From Gigaspora margarita (taxonomy: Eukaryota; Glomeromycota; Glomeromycetes; Diversisporales; Gigasporaceae): a stretch of DNA of 64,000 nucleotides. A model generated the notes under the pieces. It saw only the letters and a program-made list of their open reading frames with translations, was not told the DNA's origin and did no database searches. The position numbers and the translations under genes are program-made. Of this stretch, positions 49,607-62,939 are shown piece after piece (the first letter of the stretch is position 1; every line of letters starts with the position of its first letter). Location: assembly GCA_009809945.1 (NCBI GenBank), contig WTPW01000558.1, forward strand, positions 1-64,000. The letters are read 5' to 3'.

Positions 49607-49810
49607 AATGCTTTATTATACTAATATAATCTTTATAAAATTTAGTTGGCTGTATTAAAATTAGCTAACTTTATAAAGAGTATATTTATTGCATGAATAA
49701 TGTTATACTAGATTATTATAATTCAGTAATTTGTAATAAATTGGTGAATTAATAATCAATATATAAAAATTGAAATATAAATATTACTAGTATTCATATC
49801 CTCCCACTTT

Positions 49811-52158
49811 TGTTAATGCCCCTATCCCAGAATCTGGCCCTACTTTTGACCTTTCTGGCCCACTTTCAGCCTAAATCATGTGACCCAAGCTACAAAACAA
49901 GGTCACATGACCAATAAAATTTGACTCAAAGTTATTTAGTTACAAAAATTTGTGGTGCATAATGTGTGTAACCTTATTAGCCAATCAAGTTATAGTACCA
50001 AGGTAAAGTGATCCAGTTCAGATCTATAGAATTTTATTAATAAAATTTTACAAATTCTTATAATTCACAAATTCTTATTAATTAATTCTAATTTTATGCA
50101 CTAACTAAACTTGTTCAGCACCTAAGATTACATCAAATCAACAGAAACATTTTTATTTTACTTGAAATTTAGAGAATAGATGTATAATTTTGGATTTTTG
50201 ATCAAAAAAGTCAAATTTAAGCATATTTTCTCCAAATTTCAAAATAAAAACAATTCTACTGATTTAATGTATTTTTAAGTGCTAAACAAGTTTATTTAGT
50301 GCACTAAGTTAGAATTAATTAGTAAAATTTTGTAAATCATAAGATTTTATAGAATTTTATTAATAAAATTCTATAAATTCTTATAATTTATAAATTCTTA
50401 TTAATTAATTCTAACTTTATGCACTAACTAAACTTGTTTAGCACCTAAAAATACATCAAATCAGCAGGATCATTTTTATTTACTTGAAATTTAGAGAATA
50501 GATATATAATTTTGGATTTTTGATTAAATGGTCAAATTTAAGCATCTTTTCTTCAAATTTCAAATAAAATAAAAACAATTCTGCTGATTTGATGTATTTT
50601 TAGGTTCTAAATAAGTTTACTTAGGGTGTTTTCAAGCAGCTCCCTCAATGAGGTTTGCTAGTGATTGAGGTGCTGCTCAATCATTTCGATTAATTGAATT
50701 TAATTGAAATGATCTTTATAATGATTTTGCCAGAACTTAATTGTGCAAAATGCAGATTTTAAATTTTAGCCAATCAGCACAACTCTATGAAAAAAAGATA
50801 GTTGTCTTCAGGTTTTTTTGACCAAAATGATTAATCATAATCTATTTTTTTAACCAATCAGATCATTTTATTAATCATGGAGAGAGGTGCTTGAGAATGA
50901 TCTTAGTGCATTAAGTTAGAATTAATTAGTAAAATTTTGTAAATCATAAAATTTTATAGAATTTTATTGATAAAATTCTATAAATTCTTATGATTCACAA
51001 ATTTTTATTAATTAATTCTAATTTTATGCACTAATAAAACTTTTTAGCACCTAAAATACATCAAATCAGCAGAATTATTTTTATTTTATTTGAAATTTCG
51101 AGAACATATGCATAATTTTGGATTTTTGATCAAAAAAGTCAAATTTAAGCATCTTTTCTCCAAATATCAAGTAAAATAAAAACAACACAGCTGATTTAAT
51201 ATATTTTTAGGATTAAACAAGTTTACTTAGTGCATTAAGCTAGAATTAATTAGTAAAGTATTATGAATAATAGGATTTTGTAAAATTTTATTAATAAAAT
51301 TCTATAAAATCTTATGATTCACCAAATTTTACTTATTAATTCTAACTTAATACACTAAGTAAACTTGTTCAGCACCTAAAAATACATTAAATTGGCAGAA
51401 TTGTTTTTATTTACTTGAAATTTGGAGAAAAGATGCTTAAATTTGACTTTTTTAATCAAAAATCCAAAATTATGCAACTGTTCTCCAAATATTAAGTAAA
51501 ATAAAAATAATTCTGCTGATTTGATATATTTTAGGTGCTAAAAATTTCATTAGTGCATAAAGTTAAAATTAATTAATAAAAATTTTGAATTATAAGAATT
51601 TATATAATTTTATTAATAAAATTCTATAAAATCTTATGATTTACAAAATTTTACTAATTAATTCTAACTTAATGCACTAAGTAAACTTGTTCAGCACCTA
51701 AAAATACATCAAATTGGCAGAATTGTTTTTATTTTACTTGAAATTTGAATAAAATATGCTTAAATTTGACTTTTTTGATCAAAAATCCAAAATTATACAT
51801 CTATTCTCTAAATTTCAAGTAAAATAAAATGAACCTGCCGATTTGATATATTTTTTAGGTACTGATTAAGATTAGATAGTGCATAAAATTAGAATTAATT
51901 AATAAGAATTTGTGAATTTGTAGAATTTTATTAATAAAATTCTATAGACCCAGACTGGATCACTATACACTGGTACTATAATTTGATTGGCTAATAAGGT
52001 TACACACATCATGCACCACAAATTTGTGTAACTAAATAACTTTAAATTTTATTGGTCATGTGACCTTATTTTGTGGCTTGGGTCACATGATTTAGGCCAG
52101 AAGTGGGCCGGAAAGGCTGGAAGTAGGACCAGATTCCGGGATAGGGGTGGCAATAACA
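49811..52158. mobile_element. 2.35-kb inverted-repeat element with about 220-bp arms
   Basis: The left arm (from 'tgttaatgcccctatccc' through 'aatctgg...aaatcatgtgaccca') recurs inverted at about 51945-52158. The interior consists of several palindromic AT-rich subunits, each containing 'ttttattaataaaattctat' cores; the window start belongs to the same family. No coding capacity. A Harbinger-like MITE is nested inside. Confidence 0.8.
50621..50905. mobile_element. Harbinger-like MITE with TTA target duplication
   Basis: The element 50624-50902 runs GGGTGTTTTCAAGCAGCTCC ... GAGAATGATC, with about 28-bp inverted ends. TTA stands on both sides. Sister subunits of the host repeat show the empty site 'tttacttagtgc', confirming the 3-bp duplication. 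This fits the PIF/Harbinger superfamily. Confidence 0.75.
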
Positions 52159-52179
52159 AGTCTCTATTAATAACATGTG

Positions 52180-53260
52180 ATAGTAAGTCACAAAATATAT
52201 ATTGCCAAAATAGTAAAGTTTGCTACAGAGTTTTTTTACAGTAACTTATGATATAAGCTATAATAATTCTAATGCAAACTACTATCAGACCTCCTTAAAT
52301 GCATATTGTCAGGACTAGTTTCTAAGATAAGTTATTGGTTATAAACAAATTAAAAATTTGGTTATAATCAATAGCTTATTAGCCTGCTATTATCTAAACT
52401 GATTATTTGAAGATATTAGAAAAATATTGTTAAATTTAACCTATAATTATTACTCAATAATCTAATATTAAAATAATATTTTTGATTTCTAAACAATGTT
52501 CTATAATAATATACTTAAAATAATAAACTTTAAATAAACCTATTAGAAGTATAGTAATATAAAGAGCAGTAAAGTTGCTATTTTTTAAGTAATTTACAGA
52601 TAAGTTATAGAGTTCAATTCCTATTAAAACATTTTTATATAAAATTAGTATAAAAAAAGAATTTACAAATATATAGAATAGGAAAAAATAAAGATGAAAA
52701 TTAAAGTAAAAATAAAGTAAAAATGAAGCAAATAAAAGTAAAGTAGTAATAAAAGTATAATTTAAATATGAATCACCTCATTCCAATATGAGCTATTCAA
52801 TCTTAGTCATATAGAAGCTACAATAATTCCAATACAAAACTGACTCTACAAAGTAAATTTTTTATAGTAACACACAACAAAATTACAATAGTTCTAATAT
52901 AAACTCAACCTTAACTACATCAAAGTTACAAAAGTTCAAACTAACTAATCTTAACCACATATCATAAAAGTGAGCAAGTTCTGTACCAAATTTTTATAGC
53001 AACTCACAACAGAAATTATGATAATCCTAATACTACTCAACTTAACTATATAAAAATTATAATAAACTAATAAATCAAACTCAACACAGCCTTACTCATA
53101 TACTGTGTCACTAGAATAGTAAGTTAAGTTTTGTAACAAATTTTTTACAGTAACTTATTATAAAAATTATGATATTTTTAATGCTAACCAATTAAACCTT
53201 GACTACATATATAATGTCAGTGGAATACTATACAGTGTGAACCATAGACCCTTCTATATC
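52180..53260. repeat. satellite related to the 28.8-kb array, opposite orientation
   Basis: Blocks such as 'ttttacagtaactcacaaca', 'attatgataa' and 'aaactaactaatctta' are reverse complements of the 200-bp satellite words, strongly diverged. 53261-53806 holds a short open frame (53336-53641) with no recognisable similarity. Confidence 0.55.
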
Positions 53261-53806
53261 AAAGTATCCTCTTTAAAAAAATTTCATAGTGGAATGAAAA
53301 TAACTGGATCTATAATATCCAGGTGCTAACAGATTTTGCCTGTGGAATGTATAATACTGACATCAGGGAGTCAGGGTTTTTTGATCAACTCAAATTCATC
53401 CAAAACAAGCCAACATTATCCAGACACAATATTGAAGAAGCATGTTATATTTGGTGAGTGGATAAGTCAAAGCTTCAGTTTATGGATATTTCAGTATAAC
53501 TCTCTACAACAGACAACAACCACAGTATTCATGGTATATCAGGACACTGAAAACAGCCACAACTATCTGCGTATGCAAGACAGTTGGACAATAATAACCA
53601 TAAAGACTCTTAGTACACCAAGAAACAGCCAGACAGAATAACTTTATAATCATGTACACAAGAAATACAAATGAAAGATCATACTACTTTTCTACTTAGT
53701 AGTTTATTGTTAGTTAATTTAGTGAATATGGGGTAACATTGCACAAACATTACAGCAAAGGGTGGCATATAATATTACGTCATATGAAATGGCGCGTTCG
53801 GACGAC

Positions 53807-54532
53807 ACGTTGTTACACTTGAAAATACCCTCACGATAACATATGAATTTGATCGTCATCGACTTCATTTAATGCTGATTTTATGAAATCACCGATCATT
53901 CATACACGATCATGCACATAATCTGGATGATCATAGGATAGACATTTAGAATTCTAAATTCATAACCGCTCATTTTACTTTTCTCTTTTTACTCATAATA
54001 TTTTCATAATAATTCTTTTTGTTCTTTTTAATTCATAATCGATTAGAGAAGATAGTCTGTAAAATAGAATAAAATAGTTATTAGTAGTGTAGATTGTAAC
54101 CTATAATTCATGTATATAAACCCACTCTTTTTGCCTCTGTAGCAAAGTGGATTTGGTTTACCTTTTTTTCATTTAGTTAGAATTGAATTCTCTCTTGTAA
54201 TCCTTATTTCCCACTGAATAATAAAGTCCTTGTACATGTCCTCATACATGTTATAAATTACACTTTATTTTCTTAGTAGAATCTTATAGTTTAGTTAAGA
54301 GAAATTGTGTCTCTTATTGTTATTTATTGTTTGTAGTAAAGTAACTAACCTCTTATATCTTCATATATAAGTGTGTTGNTGCCTCTTTCACCAAAGCCTT
54401 ATTTAATCCTCTCTGTTAAGTCATACACTGANATTATTATTAGCCTGCCATATCACTATAGTTGTANTCTTCATACTATAAACTATCTGTCTCTGAATTC
54501 TTTTGAGAGGTGAATTCCAAGTGTGACAACGT
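53807..54532 (+). mobile_element. solo LTR (718 bp)
   Basis: The LTR 53811-54528 begins TGTTACACTTG and ends CAAGTGTGACA, inverted matches at 10 of 11 bases with TG...CA termini. It is flanked by ACGT on both sides (53807-53810, 54529-54532). Inside are a TATA box (TATATAAA, 54113-54120) and AATAAA (54220-54225) in the right order for plus-strand transcription. No internal retrotransposon coding adjoins it, so it is a recombination remnant. Orientation is from the signals; Gypsy or Copia origin is not decided. Confidence 0.75.
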
Positions 54533-54617
54533 ATGTATACATTACACACATATTGGCGAAAATTAGTTTATTGGAAATCATGAACAATTATCTTTCTCTA
54601 GGGCGCAAGGCCTTTAT

Positions 54618-54706
54618 TATATGGGGTCTGTGCCTTGAAAATCAAGTTATGAGTATATAATTTACTATGTCTCATAACTTGATTTTCAAGGCACAGACCC
54701 CATATA
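54618..54706. repeat. perfect hairpin, 36-bp arms
   Basis: 54618-54653 is the exact reverse complement of 54671-54706, around a 17-nt loop. Small foldback element or strong hairpin; no other feature. Confidence 0.8.
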
Positions 54707-54999
54707 CTTTTAATTAATTATGATGAACTATAGGTTGTATCACTACTTTATCTCTTAAAGTTATTCAATCTCCTATTGCTATTTTAGTATATAAATCTCT
54801 GATATCACTGATACCTCTGATATCTCTTTTATTTATTAAATGATCGATAAGATTTTAGGACTTTTAAGACCTTTAGGTCTTTTAGTATTGGTAGAACTAA
54901 TTTTGGCAACTGATCAAAACAGAATCGATACTATGCCACCTTGATCACCACATGCTTCCGGGTACATTCCTGAAGCTCACAATACTATAATTCACACTA

Positions 55000-55900
55000 T
55001 ATATTAAATTTTGCAAAAAAATTTTTTTTTGACAATAACTGGTGATAAATGTCACAATAATTCCAGTGCAAACTAATCAATCTTTATCACTCATAATCAC
55101 ATTCTATGGACAAAATAAGAATTAAGGCTTTATAGACTTTTTTTATGGTAGGCCCAATAGAACTCTCAATAATTTCAAAATACACTAATTAAACCCTTAA
55201 CTATATGCAATAATTCCAGTACAACCAACTAAACTAAATTTACAATCACTGGAATAGCAAATAATTTTGAAAACAGAATTTACAGCAACATACTATAGAA
55301 ATCACTGGTCGTTGGAGTGCTAAATCCTGAAATTAGAACCTTTTTACACTATCCCATCATTGAAATCATGAAATTTCCAATAAAAACTATCTCAATCTCA
55401 ACTACATGTTATTGTTACTTTGCAACAGAATTTTTTACAGTAACACTGTAAAATAATGATACAGACAGACCTCCCTAAATGCAACCACCATAAATGTATA
55501 CCTATGAAAAACCTCCTTAAATGCACGTCTTTTCTTGAGCCCAACTAATATAACACTTATAGATTTTTACCTCCCTAAATGCAATACATCTCTAAATGCA
55601 TGCTTAACTCAATTTTTACATATGGTCCAGTCGCAATGCATTTAGAGAGGTCTCCTGTAATGTCAACTTTAACTACATACTGTGGTTACTGGAATAACAA
55701 GATTAGTGACAATATTTTACAGTAATTGTAAAAATCATGACAATTTCAATACAAACAAACAGAGCTTAAACAGTGTGTCTTTTGTATTAGTATGTAAATT
55801 CTGTAAGAGTTTTTTTACAGTAAATAGCAAATACGGTAATTCTAATACCAACTAATTTGACTCTAACCACATATTGTGTGTCTGTGATACAGTAGTTATT
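55000..55900. repeat. diverged satellite with a nested MITE at 55461-55658
   Basis: Inverse-orientation words of the 200-bp satellite ('ttacagtaacactgtaaaat'). Within it, 55461-55658 has inverted ends 'acagacagacctccctaaat' and 'atttagagaggtctcctgt'. Confidence 0.55.
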
Positions 55901-56133
55901 AAACTCTGTATTTGATTGGTGGCACGAAACGCCACCTATCGCACTATTATTTTATTAAATTTATTTAAAATTTTATTTATGCCTGTACGAATACCGTTAA
56001 CTGAATAGATAATAAGCCATCCTAATAAAATTTAGCCAAACTAGCATATACGCATTGTGAAATTCTGAAGTTTAATATATAAAAAGCTCAAATATTCTAC
56101 GCTACATTATAGGAAATAAGTGTATTATTACCT

Positions 56134-58046
56134 TCATTGATCTTTAGATTTTTCAATAGATTCGTAAAGATTTTCTAATTGCTTTGCACTAATCACATAA
56201 TCTTTCAAAAATATTTCTAAAGCATTAATTTCACTTTCTAATTGTTCAATTGAAATTTCATCATTATCAATTGTTAAATGTGAATTTTGAATATTATTAA
56301 TTAATGGCAATGTAATTAAAGATTTGCGTAAATTATTCATAGTTCGATTACGAAGGCAGCATCCATATTTATGAATTATCCCAAAAGGCTGAATTGCATC
56401 ATCGCCTATTTGAAAAGTATATATATTATAAAAAAAATGTGTATATGTATATTATAAGATTGGTAAATAAATGTATAAACTAATGATAAACTTTACCAAA
56501 AAGTAGTTTATAAATAACTACAGAGAATGTCCATGCGCCACCAATTAAACTTAGCGAGTTCAAAATCTAGATAAAAACATGAATTAAATTAAATAATAAG
56601 TAAATTAATTGATTAAAAAAGCAATAAAAGAACTTACTGTATGTGTTCTTTAAAGATAATTTGAAAAAAAAAACAAATGTTAGAATATAAAATTGTTAAT
56701 TATACATTATAAATTTTATGATATGAATGTCACTAAAAGAAAACATACACATTTTGTATAACAGAATGCGGGCCTTCAAAAAATTTTTTTTAGAATACAT
56801 ACGAACAAAAAGAATGAATGTTCTATCCATTCGGTACGACAAATCAATGCCGCTTGAACATTCATTCTTTTGATCGCATGTAATCTAAAAAAATTTTTTT
56901 GAAAGCCCGCATTCTGTTACAAAAAAATGTGTATGTTTTTTTTAACGACCCTCATTTCAAAACTTACCTTATTTCTGTTTCAACGACAGCTACATTAAAA
57001 TCTGCTCTAAGATCAATGTCTGACATATAGGTGGCGTCTTTCGCAAAATTAATATCTATTGCTATATAAATAAATTATTAAGATGTAGAATTGCTTGTAT
57101 ATAATAGATTTAAAAAAATTATAAATCAATAAATATTTACAGATTCTTGATGATAAGTATGGTATTCTTTCATAATCAGGGGCAATTCCCAAAGTAGCTT
57201 TCCAATTTGGAATAATGGATTTTCTAATTCTTCGACTAAAATTTATCGAGTAGGACTTAGCAAGTAAATAATCAGGTTTAAAATGAGATTAGGTTTTATC
57301 GTTTAGTAACCATTATTATTCATATATTTTTACCTGACCCTGTTTGATCTCATAAGTATTAAGCTGTTCAATTGATTGCGAAAATGGGGAATTATCAAGC
57401 GAAAAAGTCCCATTTGTATAATTTTTTAGATTAATATATTCTATATATTGTTATAATCAAAAGATGATAAATAATTTAATAATTAATGCTATAAATATTA
57501 ATGAGAAATAAATACCTGAATCGTAAGCTTTAAATAAAATGTTTGAACTAGAATTAAAATGAGTGATAAGAAACGCCATTCTATTTCTCATTAAAAGTAA
57601 TTTAAAATTGGAATTGAATGGAAATGTAAAATAGCCATTATAATAGCTTCCATTTTTTTCAGATGGTTCTGTAATATGTCGATTACAAGCATTATTTTCA
57701 AATGCTCCAGTAGATTCATTAACTTCGGGTGTAGAAAAGTAGCAATTGATCAAAAAGTATTCCTCCGAAAAGAATTGTATAGCTGATATAAACAAATTAT
57801 ATTCTTTAGCATAAATTAAACGGCTTAAAAGATAATCATTCTTGACTTATTTTCACCTGGTACTGGCATATCATCTTTAATAAGAGAATAACTAACGACT
57901 GGTTGATCATAAATGCAACTTAGGATTGTATTAATTGTAAATAAAGTTAAACAGCCCAAAAGTAATATTACGAAAATGATTCTTATAATATGGACTGGCA
58001 AAGACTCAGTCTTGCGATAACGTCGGAAAACATCACTTATAATCAT
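56134..58046 (-). CDS. two-TM membrane protein of a probably lineage-specific family, eight exons
   Basis: Exons 58046-57857, 57803-57516, 57440-57334, 57255-57141, 57061-56968, 56647-56638, 56566-56497 and 56405-56134 total 1146 nt, encoding 381 residues with every junction in phase. A basic N-terminus precedes TM1 (about 20-42, IIRIIFVILLLGCLTLFTIN). A long lumenal or extracellular domain follows, with sequons such as NES, NYT and NGT. TM2 is at about 269-291 (SLIGGAWTFSVVIYKLLFG). The cytosolic tail has a CC-containing segment and a C-terminal coiled coil (EQLESEINALEIFLKDYV). Exon 6 is only 10 nt. One intron carries a foldback element. Function unknown; the topology suggests a surface or endomembrane protein. 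Confidence 0.85.
56729..56949. mobile_element. foldback MITE inside an intron
   Basis: The two halves, from 'aaacatacacatttt' through 'acagaatgcgggc' to 'gaatgaatgttc', are inverted copies about 95 bp long. It sits in the intron between the exons ending at 56968 and starting at 56647, and expands that intron to 320 nt without disturbing the splice sites. Confidence 0.8.
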
Positions 58047-59230
58047 TTTATTATAAGAAAGTCGAGACTTTGTACCTGAATTAGAATGACAACTACACTT
58101 AAATAAATATAGTATCTCTAAAAAGTAATTTACTTATAATTATGGCTGCATATGCATTCCACGTGTAGCATATAATGAAATATTCTTATAGAACTTATTA
58201 TAGAAACTTTTTACTTTTAGAATAACACAATATTGTAATAAACAATTATGATTTTTTAGATTTCCTTAAACAGATGAATAGATAAAATTAAATTAATCAG
58301 ATCTAAAAAGTCTTAATATATTACATATCCTGCAATGTGCACAATTTACACACACAGATTCAACCTCAGATAACAAAATTCAGTGAAGCTTCAATTACAA
58401 ATACATTGTGGCATTCGCCTCATGATTACAAATAATATCTAAAGGTTTAACACGGTTAAGCAAAATTACACAATAAAAAAGACAATATAAATTGACCAAA
58501 TAAATAATAATAAATTGACAAAATAAACAATAATAAATTGTGCAAATAATATAATATTAATAATAGTACAAGAAGATTGATGGACCTGTGCTGTCTTTAA
58601 GGTTTCACATTTTTAGAGGCCGCATTCGTTGCCGAACATTGACTTTTATGGAATAAGTTTTTATTATTTTTTATGCAACCGTAATAAACTTTTGGAACTT
58701 ACCGTACAACTGTAGAGTATTCTTATACCAAACTAGCAATACATACAAATTAGTCTTTTATATAATTCATAACTGAACTATGTGTATTTACATATTTCCA
58801 AATAAGTAATATACTAATTTATATCAATAATTTGAATTAATAATCTTTGTATTAAAAGTTAACCGATTTCGATCCCAAAAAATTCGAAATACAATAAGAT
58901 TTTTAATACTTAAATATATTTCGGAATGCGCCTTTTTTTTTTTTTTTTAATTCAGAGCCAATTATTATTGCATAGCATTTTTTTTTTTTTTTGACATATC
59001 AAAGAAATACGTATGTTATTCTTATTTTGAAAAAAAATTTTAACGCATTATTAAGCTCACATATGTTAATGAGTTATTAAAGCAAATATACCGTATATTG
59101 GTATTAGCTAATTTCAACCGGTACATTCTTTAATATATATATTATATTAACCAATAAAATTTCGCGAAAAATCACACAAGCGATCCACAAAACCCCACCA
59201 TGCAAGTGTGCTGTAGCACATGTGGTAAGT
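58047..59230. other. intergenic region upstream of the membrane-protein gene
   Basis: AT-rich, with two T-runs at about 58929-58990 and no supported gene. It would contain the promoter of the minus-strand gene starting at 58046, but no motif stands out. Confidence 0.5.
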
Positions 59231-59233
59231 AGA

Positions 59234-59425
59234 AGAGGATTGCTAATCTTCTAATAAAGTAATGTAACCAAACTCTACAATATAAAAGGAAATAGAATAA
59301 AGAGAATGAAGATTGCTAATTGTCTAATAAAACAATGTACCCAAACTCTATAATATAAAAGGCAATATAATAAAGAGAAGCGAGATTGCTAATTCCCTAA
59401 TAAAGTAGTGTGACCAAACCCACAA
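59234..59425. repeat. tandem repeat, 3 units of about 73 bp
   Basis: Each unit begins 'agattgctaat' and contains 'ctaataaagtaatgt', 'ccaaactct' and 'aatataaaaggcaatataat'. The third unit is truncated. Confidence 0.75.
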
Positions 59426-59608
59426 CAGTATGTAAATATTTTAACTGATCAAACGTGCTTATCATTAATATAAATATGGTACAGAATACGTGTTTTACAT
59501 ATTTTGCCAAAGAAAAAAAAAATTGATTAGTAGAAAAATTTACAATGAGTTTATTATTTAAGTCAATCTTTAATGTAAATAAAGCAATTTTTTAATAGTT
59601 CTTTTTTT

Positions 59609-59755
59609 GAACACATTCTTCTATGTACATCATGCTTTTAAAATGGTATAATTTTGAACACATTCTTCTATGCGTATATCATACTTTTAAAATGGTATAA
59701 TTTTGAACACATTCTTCTATGCGTACATCATGCTTTTAAAATGGTATAATTTTAG
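59609..59755. repeat. tandem repeat, 3 units of about 54 bp
   Basis: Three near-identical copies containing 'gaacacattcttctatgcgt' and 'catgcttttaaaatggtata'. They lie about 0.7 kb before the gene at 60456. No function is evident. Confidence 0.8.
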
Positions 59756-60455
59756 TAACTATCATGTTGTAGTAATAATTGTCACGTTCATCAAATAAAA
59801 AATTAATCGTGTTCTTAGCTATTGTATTTCCGAAGTGACTATAACGTTAATCAATAATAGATATTAATTCCAGTACAGTAATAAACATTTATTTATTTAC
59901 TTCTACCTTTGCTCAAATCAAGTAAGTGGTGCAAATACAAAGAAAGTCCGTGATTTTGATATATTAATAAGTTAAATAATAAGTTTAACAGTTTTTGTGG
60001 TTTATAATACAGGAATACAGTATATAAAAACGCATACAGAATAAAAATCATAAAGAGTTAATTATAGTAAAGAAAAAATAAATTACAATATATATACTAT
60101 TCTATCAGTATTATCTACATGTGTTGTACTAAATGCGCATATTTTAGATTTACTTCTATATCGATAAGTTTTGAAAGATAATATAATAAATTTATACAAA
60201 AATTATCAACTATTTGACACTATATGTTATTCGCCGATTCAACCCTTAATTTTTGGTCGTTTTTATGTGTCTTTTTTTTTATCAAGAAAAAAATATATGG
60301 GTTTTCTTTAATTTTATTATTATTATTTTTTTTTAAATAAAAAGCCATTATAAACTTTAATTATATAGTTCATAAAATCCAAAGATTCAAAAAACAGTCC
60401 TAATTAAGTTAGAAGAATCTAAAAGAGAATTTTTATTTGGAAAAATAAAAACAAA

Positions 60456-61462
60456 ATGAAAAATTTAGTATTAATTATTTTAATTCTCAAGGTAATTTTC
60501 TTTATTTTTTTCTGCCGATTTTGATAAACAGGAACTAAAAAAGATTGATATCGAGTGAGTTCTAAAATTTTGACTATGCGAAAACTTAAATATCGGACTG
60601 ATACTGAAATTTGACCTTTAGATTTATAGAGTACATTTATGATGTTAGATTAAGTTTTAATGTTAGAATCGTTAATAAAAAGTACCCAAAATTTAATAAC
60701 CATTATAAAAATATAATATAGATTGAAAGACTTAAAGTGTACTTTTTTAAAATTTGTTTGTTATACGCTCTACATAATCTCAATAAGATTAATATATTTT
60801 GACCAAATTCTTTTTTTATAATAGAGTTTCGTGGTTAATGTCATAGCATACAATATGACAGCAGGATCAGGAACAATTTATATTCCTCCACTTAATAATA
60901 TTACTAAAGAGTTTGTAGTGTGGCAAGCTTGCCAAAAAATAAATACTACATATTTAAGTATGAATTAGAAATTTGTATTTTTTTTATTTTCAAAGTTTAA
61001 ATATTAATACTGATTAATAACAATAATTATTTTGTAGGTTTTAATGTTACTCTTGTAAGTACACCAGATCCCGTGTCTCCAGAGTTAATCGACTATTTAA
61101 CTATTCGAAATATGTATACGAAAAAATATATATATGGCATAGAAGTAATCAGATATGATGAAAATAATTTCACTGATCAATACGCATATTGTAATGGAAG
61201 TTTTACTACAAAATGCAGTTCATCATACTCTGAAAATTTCATACCAAATCAATTATGGTGTCTTGCGATAGGTAATTTCTGGAATGAGTCGCTAAGAGCT
61301 CATATAGACTTTTCATTTGCTCTTGATGTGAAAAATTCCACAAATATAATAGATAGTATATATGATTCTCCCGTAAGCAGAAGTTGTAAAGCCATTAATA
61401 TGAATGTTGAATGTCTGCTATTAATTTTGATTATAATAATACTTCAATTATTTTTTAATTAA
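60456..61462 (+). CDS. secreted, probably GPI-anchored glycoprotein, three exons
   Basis: Exons 60456-60491, 60825-60957 and 61038-61462 total 594 nt, 197 residues, in phase. The N-terminus MKNLVLIILILKSFVVNVIA is a classic signal peptide. The mature part has eight N-glycosylation sequons (NMT, NIT, NTT, NVT, NFT, NGS, NES, NST) and six cysteines. The C-terminus is a short polar region followed by a hydrophobic tail (CLLLILIIIILQLFFN) with no cytosolic extension, as in GPI-anchor signals; a single TM is the alternative. The first intron is 333 nt, long for this window. No family recognised. A cell-wall or secreted effector-like role is possible but unproven. Confidence 0.8.
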
Positions 61463-62638
61463 CAAATTATTAGGAATAAAAAAAAATAAATTATAATATT
61501 AATTAAAAAAAATTGTAGTTAATATGTGCTTGCATCAATATTATTTTTTTTGGTAAATGGTTAATACTATTTTTAATAATAAAGTAATAAAATCAATTTA
61601 TGTACGGTTTTTAATGTTTTTAATAAAAATTTTAAAAAACTATTTTACTATAAATAAATTATAGTATATATTTGGTTGTTCTTATCATCAAGAAATTTTT
61701 AACCTGGCTGAAATCGATTGCAAAAAATCACAGTCGATAAGCAATATCTTAATAATCGATTTCCATTTACCGGTAATAATCAATATCAAAAAAGGGAGTT
61801 CAAGAAATCATTTTCGATTACATTCAATTTAATCAATTTTTTGATTAAAATTGACTTGATTACAATATAATGAAATTATGTTTTAATTAGTATTATTATT
61901 TTGCAGTGTACATAAAATCTGGATATTTTGGCGAGATAATAGCAACTCTTTGATTCTTATATCAGCGCTTAAGAATTGCCTTTTAATCTTAGCATATCAT
62001 CTAAATCCTTGATCATTTGTTCATTTGAAAAGTTTTTCTATGGACACATTAACGTGACAACATTGACTATTAGGGTGGAACATCAACTAAGTAATCAAAA
62101 CTATGTTAGCAACATTGATCAATTTACTATGATCAGATTTTATTGGCGAAATTGATAGTAATAAATTGAATATTATTTTTATATCAACAATATGTAAATT
62201 TCTAAAAGATTCAGACGAAAACTGCACTTATTTTTCGAATTTTTTTTGAATGAAGAGCATTCATTAGAATTGTCTCAAAGGTTCAATGTTGAATTTTTTG
62301 CGGAAGCTTTAATTAAATTTTAACTTAGGTTTCGATATAATTTTTTTTTACTCTAACTCAATAAAATTTAAGACATTCTATAAGATGAATGCTCAAAACT
62401 GATATATTGACAGAAAATTAGCAACATTGTTTTATTCTCTAGCATTCTATAAGCTATTTGTGAAAGTTTCAAGTAATTTGATGCCTTGACAAGAAGTTGA
62501 ATCGTTTTGAAATTTTTTGTATTAGTAATAGAGAAATTTAGAGCTTAATTTGACTTATCAATGATGTAATATTGCATACTTTAGAACTATATAACGATAA
62601 TAGATTCAATTAGAATTTTGCCAAACTTCTACTTTGTT
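61463..62638. other. AT-rich intergenic DNA, no gene seen
   Basis: About 1.2 kb between the secreted-protein gene and a MITE. No coding or RNA feature was recognised. Confidence 0.5.
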
Positions 62639-62795
62639 CCTTGAATCAGTGATGGTAAATGACCTTCAAATGACCTTCAAATGACCTCAAATGACCTCAA
62701 ATGACCTCAATTTTATTATGAATTTTAGTTTGAAATGACCTAGGTCATTTGAAAAAAGGCAAATGACCAGGTCATTTACCATCACTGCCTTGAAT
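62639..62795. mobile_element. 141-bp hAT-like MITE with perfect 8-bp TSD
   Basis: The element 62647-62787 starts CAGTGATGGTAAATGACC and ends in its inverse. It contains about five copies of a short 'aaatgacct' motif inside. The flanks are CCTTGAAT on both sides (62639-62646 and 62788-62795). CAGTG-type ends and the 8-bp duplication indicate hAT. Confidence 0.9.
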
Positions 62796-62939
62796 TAACC
62801 AGCATCATCATACAACTTTGAAGCGCTAAGTGCAGTTTGGGCGAAAATTATTAATAAAGAAGAGATTTGGTGTAATTAAATATTCATATATTAGTTTGCA
62901 AGAAATATTAAAAACTGATAAATTATATATAATAGACCA

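Noticed and set aside
53336..53641. 101-codon frame between satellite and LTR
   Set aside because: No recognisable motif and low-complexity serine/threonine composition; not enough to call a gene.
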